From assembly GCF_001942255.1 (NCBI RefSeq), contig NZ_MKKC01000093.1:1-40754 (forward strand): 40,754 nucleotides of DNA. The letters are read 5' to 3'. Origin of the DNA: Nocardiopsis sp. CNR-923 (GTDB lineage: Bacteria; Actinomycetota; Actinomycetes; Streptosporangiales; Streptosporangiaceae). Positions 7,895-15,952 of this stretch are shown here, piece by piece. The notes under the pieces were generated by a model that did no database searches, was not told the DNA's origin, and saw only the letters and a program-made list of their open reading frames with translations. The first letter of the stretch is position 1. Each line of letters starts with the position of its first letter. The translations under genes were made by a program, and so were the position numbers.

Positions 7895-10361
7895 ATGACC
7901 GGCACCAGGGGTACCCGGGGCGCGACCCGCCTCGCGGTCCGCTACTTCGACGACCGCGTGCTGTTCAGCGACACCGAGGCCTGGGCCTACTTCCGCCTGC
8001 CGACGGTGTCCTACGAGTTCACCACCCCCGAGGAACGCCAGGCCCTGGCCACCAACATCACCATCGCGCTCGCCGCCATCCGCATGAACGACGCCGAGGT
8101 CCACCTCCGCGTCGCCCACCGCACCTACCCCGCCGCCGCCTGGGCCACCCGCCTGGACTCCACCGCCGACTCCGGCCCCGCTGGTACGACTACCTCGACG
8201 AGATGTACCGGCACGTGTGGGCCAAGGACTTCTGGACCAAGGAGGTCTACCTCGCGTCCGGCTCGGCCCGCGCAGCGCCGGGGGAGGCCTCGGCGTCTTC
8301 TCCCAGCTCTTCGGCGCCTACCAGAGGACCGAACAGGTCCTCGGCATCACCGACGACGCCGTCGACGACCGCGAGATCGCCCGCTGGACCGAGCAGTCCG
8401 AGCGCCTCGGCCGTGCCCTGGCCGCCAGCTCCCTGCACGCCCGCCACGCCACCTCCGACGAGATCGCCTGGCTGGTCCGCCACGCGGTCAGCGGCACCGC
8501 CGAGGAGGTGCGCCCCTCCGCCGTCGGCCGCCGCACGTGGGGGCGGGGCGAGATCGAGGCGCTCGTCGACGGCGTCGTGCACAACGGCCGATCCTCACTC
8601 CGTCTCGAACAGCCCGCCGGCTCCACCCACGTCGCCTTCCTGTCCTTCGTGCGCTTCCCGGACCTCATGCCCTTCCCGGACGGCGAGCCCTGGATGCACC
8701 ACGCAGACGCCCTGCCCTTCCCCGTGGAGATGTCCCTGCGGATGAAGCTCATCCCGCCCGCCAAGGCCAGCAAGGACGTCGGCCGCAAACTCGCGCACGC
8801 CCGCGACATGGACGCGCACATCCGCGAGGCGGGCGTGGAGGCCCCCATCGCCCTGGCCGAACAGATCGACGCCGCCCGGATGCTGGAGCACGGCATCACC
8901 AAGGAACGCCTCCCGTTCGTCTACGGCTGGCACCGCCTCATGGTGTCCGCGCCGACCGAACGCCTGCTCGGCCAGCACGTCGAGGCGGTCGTCGAGCACT
9001 ACCGCGACATCGGCATCGACGTCATCAACTCCACCGGTGACCAGTTCTCCCTGTTCAGCGAGGCCCTGCCGGGCGACCGACTCCGCCTGGGCGCCTACGC
9101 CCAGCGCCAGCCCCTGCGCACCATCGCGGGCGGCATGCCCACCGCCACCGTCGACGTCGGCGACCGCGTCGACCGCTCCGGCGGCGGCTGGGTGGGCCCC
9201 TACGTCGGTGAGACCATCGGCCGCGCCCGCTCCATCGTCCACTTCGACCCGTTGGTCGCCGCCGCCCGCAACCGCCCCACCGCCATCGCGATCACCGGCG
9301 AGCCCGGCGGGGGCAAGACCACCCTCGCCCTGCTGCTCATCTACCAGCTCGCGCTGCGCGGGGTCACTGTCGCCGCGATCGACCCCAAGGGCGACGCCGA
9401 GTCCCTCGTCGAACTCCTCCGGCGTCGCGGCCGCAAGGCGCGCGTCATGTCCCTGGGTTCGGCCCAACCGGGGCTGCTCGACCCCTTCGCGTTCGGGGAC
9501 GACCTGCCCTCCCGCAAGACCATGGCCACCGAGACCCTCCGCCTCCTCCTGCCGCGGATGAGCGAGGAGCGCGAGTCGGCGATGATCCAGGCCGTCGCCG
9601 CGGTCGCCAACCAGCCCCGCCCGTCCCTGGCCAAGGTGGTCGACCACCTCGTCTCCTCGCCCGGGGCCGCCTCCCGCAACCTGGGCGCGGTCCTCCAGTC
9701 GATGTCGGAGATGCGCCTGGCCAGTCTGTGCTTCGACCCGCAGGGCGACGCCCGGATCGACACCGAGGGCTGGACCACCGTGTTCACCCTGGGCGGCCTC
9801 ACCCTGCCCGACTCCGGCGTGGGCCGCGACGACTACTCCTACGAACAGCGCCTGTCCGTCGCCCTGCTCTACCTGGTCTCCCAGTTCGCCCGCCGCCTCA
9901 TGAACGGGTTGGACCGCCGCCTGCCCAAGGCGATCTTCCTCGACGAGGCGTGGGTGGTCACCTCCACCCCGGAGGGCGCCAAGCTCGTCCCGGAGGTGTC
10001 CCGCATGGGCCGCTCCCGCAACACCGCGCTCATCCTCGTCTCCCAGAACGCCGGTGACCTGCTCAACGAACAGGTCACCAACTGCCTGTCCTCGGTGTTC
10101 GCGTTCCGTTCCAGTGAGCGGTTCGAGGTGGAGAGCGTCATGTCCCTGCTCGGCGTCGAGCCGACCGAGGACCATCTGGCGGTGCTGCGCAACCTCGGCA
10201 ACGGAGAGTGCCTGTTCCGCGACCTGGACGGGCGGGCGGGCCGGATCGGCGTGGACCTGGTCTCCGACAACCTCCTGCGCTGGCTGGACACCAACCCCAC
10301 CCGCCAGCGGCCGTCCGAGGAGGACGACGACCTGGTGTCCGCCTCCGGGCAGGCCGGGTAG
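7895..10361 (+). CDS. VirB4/TcpF-like secretion ATPase (two frameshifts as given)
   Basis: About 822 residues after correction. It energises assembly and substrate handling of a Tcp/T4SS-type apparatus at the cytoplasmic membrane. The N-terminus from ATG 7895 reads in one frame to about 8176, a second to about 8253, then a third from there to 10361. Each switch fits one lost C or G (in CCCC and in GGC). The N-terminal half is the SCO6880-type region (RLAVRYFDDRVLF, AYFRLPTVSYEFTTPEER). Walker A is ITGEPGGGKTT (about residue 466), Walker B is KAIFLDEAWVV (about 679), then a SQNAGDLL sensor-like segment. The C-terminus ends in an acidic tail. A GC hairpin follows. It is the first gene of the second apparatus block. 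Confidence 0.88.
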
Positions 10362-10364
10362 GGG

Positions 10365-10382
10365 CGCGGGGGCACGCCCGCG
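10365..10382. terminator. Short GC hairpin after the VirB4-like gene
   Basis: CGCGGG / CCCGCG stem with loop GGCACG directly after the stop. It is short, so it may only attenuate. Confidence 0.35.
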
Positions 10383-10549
10383 GCGTTCGCGCACGTCCAC
10401 GGTGGGAACGGACCAGCCGCGGGAACCGGGATGAGCGGCGCCAGGTTCGGGGCCCGCCCGGGATGGGGATGACCTCTACTGTCGGGTTCCCCGTCCCGGC
10501 GCACCGACTCCGCCCCCGACCGAGACCCACCACTCACGAGGGACCGCCC

Positions 10550-11680
10550 ATGAGTGAGGACGTGCCGCGACCCGTCATCGACCCCACCCTCCCCGAGGCG
10601 TCGCGCGAGCGGATCGCGCGGGACAGCCACGCCCCGGAACCGCCCCCGCGCCGACGCAACGGGGATGTCGTCACCCGCTCCCTCCGAGTCCGCGAGGGCG
10701 CCGTCCAGGTACTCGCCGTCGGCTTCACCGCGGGTCTGGCCGCGGCGGCCGGGGGATGGCCGCTCGGCCTGCTCATCACCGCGGTCATCCTCATGGCGCA
10801 GGTCCTCGTTTTCGTCTGCGCCGAGGACACCCACCCCGCCACCCGGATACTGGGCGTGACCGCCGGGGCCGGCGCGGTCGTCTCGGCCCCCGTCCTCGCC
10901 GTGGCGGCCCACGACGCGGTCACGGCCGTGCCCTGGGTGGTGTTCGGCGTCTTCGCCGCCCTCGTCGGGACCGACGCGGTCACCGCCCGGGTGCGCGAAC
11001 CCCTCGCCGACCACGAAGGCCTGGTCGTGCTGCCCGACGACGTCAGCGAGGTCGACCACGCCCACCTCGTGGCCGTCCAGCACACGATCGACCGGGTCGT
11101 CGCCGCCCGCAACGAGATCGGCGGCGACTCCCTCGACACCGACCGCGCCCTCGTGGTCCTGCGCGAACAGGAGTGGCGGATCGCGTCCCTTCTGGCCCGC
11201 CAGCGGGAGCTGCGCCGCGCCCACCTGCGCCGCTGGCAGCGGGCGGCCTCACCCCGGGTCCGGGAGGCGCTCCGCCCCCAGCGCGCCCAACTGGAAGCCG
11301 TCGACGCGGCGGTCCGTGCCCGGGTCGAGCAGATCGCCGAGTACGGGCGGCTCGTGGACCGGGCGGTGGCCGCGCACCGGGAGTGGGAGCAGTGCCAGGA
11401 GGCGGTCGACTCCACCGTCGAGTACACCGAGCACCTGGCCTCGGCGGCCTTCCTCGACGCCCGCCCCGCAGACCTCCGCGAACTCACCGCGACCACCGAG
11501 GCCGCGCGGCGCGTGCGCGACGAACGGGTCCGCCGCCTGGTCGACCACGGCCTCACCGCCGGGGTTCCCGGATCGTGGCCGGACCCGGACGCCGGTGCCT
11601 CCGGCGGCGCCGCCCCGGGCGCCCGCGTCCCGGGGGCCGGGTCACGGGTGTCCGCGGGATCTGACAGATTGGGCCCATGA
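10550..11680 (+). CDS. Membrane protein with C-terminal helical domain, unknown function
   Basis: 376 residues. ATG 10550 follows GAGGGA; the longer open frame upstream has no such site. A polar, proline- and arginine-rich N-terminus of about 45 residues precedes three to four hydrophobic segments between about 50 and 145. Then comes a long, highly charged alpha-helical region (RQRELRRAHLRRWQRAA and similar) likely to form a coiled coil in the cytoplasm, ending in a Gly/Ala-rich tail. I recognise no family. It follows the VirB4-like gene by 188 bases, and its stop overlaps the next gene's ATG (ATGA), so the two downstream genes are translationally coupled. Confidence 0.7.
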   Translation: MSEDVPRPVIDPTLPEASRERIARDSHAPEPPPRRRNGDVVTRSLRVREGAVQVLAVGFTAGLAAAAGGWPLGLLITAVILMAQVLVFVCAEDTHPATRILGVTAGAGAVVSAPVLAVAAHDAVTAVPWVVFGVFAALVGTDAVTARVREPLADHEGLVVLPDDVSEVDHAHLVAVQHTIDRVVAARNEIGGDSLDTDRALVVLREQEWRIASLLARQRELRRAHLRRWQRAASPRVREALRPQRAQLEAVDAAVRARVEQIAEYGRLVDRAVAAHREWEQCQEAVDSTVEYTEHLASAAFLDARPADLRELTATTEAARRVRDERVRRLVDHGLTAGVPGSWPDPDAGASGGAAPGARVPGAGSRVSAGSDRLGP

Positions 11681-12981
11681 CGCAAGACTGGGAGCCCCTC
11701 GCCACAGCCCTCGACGGCGCGACCGCCAACGTCGCGTACGGGGACGGCGGATTCGTCGAGATCTACCGCACGGCGCGCCGGGACCTGCTCGCGTTCATCG
11801 ACTCCGACGCCGAGCGGGAGGGCGCGCGACGGCCAGGGGAACCGGACGTGGCGGAGGCCCTGACCGTGCTTGAGACGGCCGTCGACGGCGCCATGGCCGA
11901 GCACGCCCAGCAGCAGCGCCGCTGGCCCGCGCGCACCGACGGCGAGCGGCTCACCCGTGCCTTCCGAGCCCTCGACGAGTCCGGCATCCTCGCCCGCGAG
12001 GACTTCACCTGCTGCGACACCTGTGCCTGGGACGCGATCCGTTCCGAGATGTCCGCCCACGACCCGGACGAGGGCTCCGCGATCCGCGGCTACGTCTTCT
12101 ACCACTCCCAGGACACCGCGCGGGCCACCGAGGACGGCGGGCTCTGGCTCGGATTCGACGCCGTCCACGAGGTCCGCCGCGCCGCCGTCGGCGACGAGAT
12201 CGCCGAGACCCTCCGGGCCCACGGCCTCACCGTCGCCTGGAACGGCGACCCGGACAACAAGCTCGAACTGGCCCTGGACGGACGCTGGCGGCGCTGGGGG
12301 CGCCATGCCGCCCACCCGGGGCCGACGGTGCAGGGAGAGCCGTCGGTCGAGGTCGCCTTCACCAATCCCAGCGCCTACGCCACCCCCGTGTGGGTCAGCC
12401 ACTACGAGGGCAGGGTGACCGTCCGCGAACTCGCCCGTATGGTCCTGCCCTGGCTGCCGGAGAACTTCGCGGCCACGGTCACCAGCGACCGGGGCGACAC
12501 GATCCAGATCGAGCGCGCCTTCGACGTGCTCCGCGTGCGCGGGAACGGGCGCGTCCTGTCCCGCGAACGCGTCGAGGAGCCCCTCAGCCGCTGGGCGGTC
12601 GGCGGTGTCTGGCCCGAGGAGGACGCCGTGTCCGACCGGGTCGGCATGGTCGACGTCAGTTACCAGGACACGTCCCAGAACGGCATCGGCGCCGTCGACG
12701 TCCCCGAACCGATGGAGACCGCCGCCGCCCGCGCCCTCGTCCACCGGCTCACTCCCGCGCCGGACGGCTTCGCCGTGTTCGTCGCCCACGACGGCTCCTG
12801 CGTCCAGATGATGTGGCACGCCGGTCCCCGGCTGTGGATGGAGACCCCCGATCTCAAGGAGTCCCTGTCCAGGGGGCGCCACGTCAGCGTCTCGGAGGCG
12901 GAGGAGATGGTGCGGATCCTCGCCGAGGAGGGCCGCGTCGCACTCGACGAGCTGGGGGAGCTGACGATCATCGCCTGGTAG
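11677..12981 (+). CDS. DUF6891-like protein, cytoplasmic, unknown function
   Basis: 434 residues without signal peptide or membrane helices. The N-terminal half carries FTCCDTCAWDAI, which with GYVFYHSQDTARATEDGGLWLGF is typical of the DUF6891 family, whose function is not known to me. The C-terminal half has two repeated alpha/beta segments (VEVAFTNPSAYATPVW, DGFAVFVAHDGSCVQMMW) that look like duplicated small domains. The ATG overlaps the stop of the previous gene (ATGA at 11677-11680), indicating coupled translation. Its link to the secretion apparatus is only positional. Paired hairpins follow. Confidence 0.7.
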   Translation: MTQDWEPLATALDGATANVAYGDGGFVEIYRTARRDLLAFIDSDAEREGARRPGEPDVAEALTVLETAVDGAMAEHAQQQRRWPARTDGERLTRAFRALDESGILAREDFTCCDTCAWDAIRSEMSAHDPDEGSAIRGYVFYHSQDTARATEDGGLWLGFDAVHEVRRAAVGDEIAETLRAHGLTVAWNGDPDNKLELALDGRWRRWGRHAAHPGPTVQGEPSVEVAFTNPSAYATPVWVSHYEGRVTVRELARMVLPWLPENFAATVTSDRGDTIQIERAFDVLRVRGNGRVLSRERVEEPLSRWAVGGVWPEEDAVSDRVGMVDVSYQDTSQNGIGAVDVPEPMETAAARALVHRLTPAPDGFAVFVAHDGSCVQMMWHAGPRLWMETPDLKESLSRGRHVSVSEAEEMVRILAEEGRVALDELGELTIIAW

Positions 12982-12995
12982 CGGGCGCGGGCGGG

Positions 12996-13044
12996 TCCGC
13001 GGGATCCCTCCGCGGAGCGGTCGAGCCGCGAGGCCGCGCGGCTC
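12996..13044. terminator. Two adjacent hairpins between convergent genes
   Basis: TCCGCGG-GATCCCT-CCGCGGA (12996-13016), then GAGCCGCG-N6-CGCGGCTC (13023-13044), the latter overlapping the kinase stop. Together they can terminate both strands. Confidence 0.6.
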
Positions 13045-14860
13045 AGGGGCCGCCGGGACCGAACCCGAAGAAGGCGCGCGCCCTCGGCGGGATGAGCAGC
13101 AGCCCCCCGATCGCGAGGTTGACCGCGAGTACCAGCGCGTACCAGAACAGCAGGCCGGGCGTGTAGACGAACACCGAGAACATGGTGAGGATCAGCATCA
13201 CCGACACCACGACCTGCACGACCACCACCGCCCCGTACAGGATCCGCGACCGCGCCATCAGGCCCGTTCCGGCGAACGCCGAGAACACGCCCCAGCCGCC
13301 GACCAGCAGCACGGTGCTCCACGTGTAGTCCTGCGACCCGTCCAGCGCCTCGCGGGCGAACAGGGCCGTCAGCACCATGAGGTAGAGCGCGTTGAGTCCC
13401 AGCATCACGGCGGCGACGATCACCGCCCCGGGCGCGGGCATGTCGGTCCCCCGGCCGTTCCACGCGGACCCACCAGCCGGTCCCCGCGGCGGAGCCCCGC
13501 CCCGGGGCGGTTGTCCGACGGCGTGCCCGGTGCCTCCGTCCGGACCGAACCGCTCGGTGGCGCCGGTTCCCGCCCGACCCGCGCCCGTGGCGGATCCGAG
13601 CCCGGCGGGCCCCGTCCGCGTATGTCCCGGCTGGTGGCCCGGGTGCTGGTGCGACTGCTGGGGTCCGCTGGGAGGTTGTCCCGGAAACCGCCCGGCCAAC
13701 GGGTCGGGGGTGTGCGGGCCGGGCGCTTGGCGCCCGGGGAAGCCCCTGCGCTGCGTGTGCGGCCCCGGCGCGTTCGGGTGCGGGGTGTCGTACGGGCCGT
13801 GCTGGGGACCTCCGGGCCGCGCGCCCGTCGGGCCGTTCACGGGGGTCTGCGGCCCGCTCACCGACGCCTGGGGGCCGCTGGCGGCGCCGTGGGGTCCGCT
13901 CATCGGGCTCTGCGGCTCCCGCACGGGGTTCCGCGGACCGCTCGGGGAAGACCACGGTTCGCCGGCCTGGGGCCGCGGTTCGCTCGCGGGGTTCGCGGAG
14001 CCGTTCCCGAGGGCCCGCGCCGATCGCTCGCGCTCCAACAGGGCGAGCGCCTCGTCCGGGGTCGGCCGCGCCGAGGCATCCCGGTTCAGCAGTGCGCTGA
14101 TCAGAACGTTCAGTGGCGCGCCCGCCGCATGGTCGGTGATGCCGGTCAGGGCCAACCGCGGTGGCAGGGGAGCGGTCAGGACGGCGCTGATGATGCCGGT
14201 GATGCTGTCCCTCTTGAACGGGGACCGGCCCTCCAACAGTGAGCACAGCGTGACTCCCAGGCTCCAGAGGTCGGAGGCGGGCAGCGCCCGCTCCCCCTCG
14301 AACCGCTCCGGGGCCATGTACTCCGGCGAACCGATGAACACCCCGGTCTGGGTGAGCGCCGTGCTGCCGTCGACGTTGGCGATGCCGAAGTCGGTCAGCA
14401 CCGTGCGGTCGTCGTCGGTGAGCATGATGTTGGCGGGCTTGACGTCCCGGTGCGTGACCCCGGCCGCGTGCGCCGCGCGCAGACCGTCGAGCACTGACCG
14501 GGCGATCTCCTCCACTCGCGCCACCGTCATGGGACCGTGGGCGTCCAGGTGCTGCTGGAGCGACGACCCCGACAGCAGTTCCATGACGATCCACGGGCTC
14601 TCGCCCTCGTCGAGCACGTCGTGGACGGCGACCACGGCCGTGCTGTTGATGCGGGCGGTCGCCTGCGCCTCGCGCATGCTGCGGGCGTGCGTCTCCGCGC
14701 GGGCGTCCGGGTCCATCCCCTCGGGGAGGAGGACCTCCTTGACTGCCACGTCGCGCTGCAGGGCAGGATCCCAGGCGCGCCACACCGTTCCCATCCCGCC
14801 CGCGCCGAGCCGTTCGCGAAGCTCGTAGCGGCCCACGGAGGGATGACCGTCGGACGACAT
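13043..14860 (-). CDS. Membrane-anchored Ser/Thr protein kinase, PknB type
   Basis: 605 residues from ATG 14860. Residues about 10-270 form a complete eukaryotic-type kinase domain: glycine loop LGAGGMGTV, catalytic Lys in VAVKEV, HRDVKPANI loop with Asp, DFGIAN magnesium motif, SPEYMAPE activation end and the ASDLWSLGVTL helix. A Pro/Gly/Gln-rich linker of about 170 residues follows, then four membrane helices at the C-terminus instead of the PASTA repeats of PknB. It lies between two apparatus blocks, convergent with the DUF6891-like gene. Phosphorylation of the long Ser/Thr/Pro linker of the TcpE composite is conceivable, but this is speculation. Confidence 0.93.
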   Translation of the reverse strand: MSSDGHPSVGRYELRERLGAGGMGTVWRAWDPALQRDVAVKEVLLPEGMDPDARAETHARSMREAQATARINSTAVVAVHDVLDEGESPWIVMELLSGSSLQQHLDAHGPMTVARVEEIARSVLDGLRAAHAAGVTHRDVKPANIMLTDDDRTVLTDFGIANVDGSTALTQTGVFIGSPEYMAPERFEGERALPASDLWSLGVTLCSLLEGRSPFKRDSITGIISAVLTAPLPPRLALTGITDHAAGAPLNVLISALLNRDASARPTPDEALALLERERSARALGNGSANPASEPRPQAGEPWSSPSGPRNPVREPQSPMSGPHGAASGPQASVSGPQTPVNGPTGARPGGPQHGPYDTPHPNAPGPHTQRRGFPGRQAPGPHTPDPLAGRFPGQPPSGPQQSHQHPGHQPGHTRTGPAGLGSATGAGRAGTGATERFGPDGGTGHAVGQPPRGGAPPRGPAGGSAWNGRGTDMPAPGAVIVAAVMLGLNALYLMVLTALFAREALDGSQDYTWSTVLLVGGWGVFSAFAGTGLMARSRILYGAVVVVQVVVSVMLILTMFSVFVYTPGLLFWYALVLAVNLAIGGLLLIPPRARAFFGFGPGGP

Positions 14861-15322
14861 AGGGGCGCATCCCTTCTTGGGGCGGGGGACGATGCGCAGG
14901 GCAATCTATCCGAGAAGAGCCCTACCGCCCTGGATCGTGCTGGCGGGTGCCGACATCTGCGTCCATCTCACTGTAAGCCGGGCAGCCGCGAACACCTCGG
15001 GCCCCGATGGGAGCTGACCGGTTGCGGTCACCGGTGGTACGGGGTGTCCCAGCGCCCCGGAGCATCCGGGCTCCGTGCCCCCGGGCAGTGACGACGGCGT
15101 TCGCGGTCGCGTCGGCGGCGTCCCCCGGCGAGCGCACCGGCGCGGTGGGCGAAGCGATGCGTGCGCGGTGCTCGGCGGTCCGGACGCCACCGCGCGACGC
15201 GGCCGTGCGCTGGTCGACCACGCACCGTAGGGCATCGGATTTCGGTTGTGCGGCAATGTGGACTGTGGGTATCGCGGAAGCCGGACCGGAACCTGGACCT
15301 CAGTCCGATTCCTAGGGATATG

Positions 15323-15346
15323 TCCACTTTTGGCGGCGAAAGTGGA
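15323..15346. promoter_or_regulatory. Operator-like inverted repeat
   Basis: Perfect arms TCCACTTT / AAAGTGGA separated by eight bases, about 75 bases before the TTGACG element. The arm spacing fits a dimeric repressor site. Confidence 0.5.
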
Positions 15347-15419
15347 TGTGATGCCCCTCATACTCGGTGCTGGGTCAGTAAATTGTGGTCTGGTGGTTTA
15401 TGGGTGTTCCGGAAGTCCG

Positions 15420-15449
15420 TTGACGTCCTTTACCTGCGTAAACATGGAT
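15420..15449 (+). promoter_or_regulatory. Candidate sigma-70-type promoter
   Basis: TTGACG at 15420-15425 with ATGGAT 18 bases downstream (15444-15449). It would drive the block starting at 15677 with a long leader containing motif copy C. Confidence 0.35.
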
Positions 15450-15543
15450 AGCGTGCTGCCTCGTGTGCCCAGGGTGCGCTGACGTGGTGGCGGAAACCGG
15501 AAATCCCGACGCGTTGCACTCAACCTCCGACCCCCTGATGGAG

Positions 15544-15562
15544 CACCATAGAGGATGGGGTA
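15544..15562 (+). promoter_or_regulatory. Shared upstream motif, copy C
   Basis: ACCATAGAGGATGGGGTA, 115 bases before the first gene of the third block. It matches copy A over GGATGGGGTA and copy B over the ACYATRG core. Confidence 0.4.
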
Positions 15563-15676
15563 AGGACATGCGGGGGACTGTGCCCGTGCGCGGTCAGGCG
15601 ACGGCGTGCGCGCGGGCGGAGTCACCGTGTCTGCCATCGACCCCCGGCACGAACCACGACGCAGGAGAGCCAGCAG

Positions 15677-15952
15677 ATGACGCTTCAGCACGTCCGACGG
15701 CGCGGATGGCGACGCCTCCTGATGATGTTCCTCCTGCTGGTGGGCTTCGTCTTCCTCCCCGCGACGGGCGCGCAGGCGAACACCCTGTGCCCCGGCGAGC
15801 CCGCGCCTCTGCCCGAGGCCGCGGGAAGCGGTTCCGACGGGTTGCTGGTCCCGCCGCAATCGCAGTCCGCGATCCAGGGATCACCGGACGGGCTACCGCC
15901 CGACGCGAGTATGTACGGACAATACGGGACCGCCGGCACTCAGTGCACATGA
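15677..15952 (+). CDS. Small exported protein, unknown function
   Basis: 91 residues from ATG 15677, with AGGAG ten bases upstream. A twin-arginine-free basic start (RRRGWRR) and a hydrophobic stretch to about residue 30 form a Sec signal peptide with likely cleavage after AQA. The mature part of about 55 residues is Pro/Gly/Ser-rich with two cysteines (LCPG and the C-terminal QCT) that could pair. Its stop overlaps the start of the VirB6-like gene (ATGA at 15949), so the two are coupled. It could be a surface or channel-lining component. No family recognised. Confidence 0.65.
   Translation: MTLQHVRRRGWRRLLMMFLLLVGFVFLPATGAQANTLCPGEPAPLPEAAGSGSDGLLVPPQSQSAIQGSPDGLPPDASMYGQYGTAGTQCT

Larger units (their letters stand above)
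14861..15676. other. Intergenic region between kinase and third apparatus block
   Basis: No convincing gene in 816 bases. Near the kinase there is a minus-strand TAGATT (14908-14903) that could be a -10. On the right side are an 8-bp inverted repeat (15323-15346), a TTGACG promoter-like element (15420) and motif copy C (15544-15562). Open frames here lack the codon bias of the neighbours and are probably chance. Confidence 0.5.

Noticed and set aside
8595..10400. 601-codon minus-strand open frame opposite the VirB4-like gene
   Set aside because: Walker motifs and conserved sequence are on the plus strand; this is a GC-bias shadow.
10534..12882. 782-codon minus-strand open frame
   Set aside because: Runs antisense through two plausible plus-strand genes with good starts and ATGA coupling; its protein has no recognisable domain.
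14906..15460. Several open frames in the kinase/third-block intergenic region
   Set aside because: Short, arginine-rich, without ribosome sites or codon bias like the neighbours; better explained as regulatory DNA.
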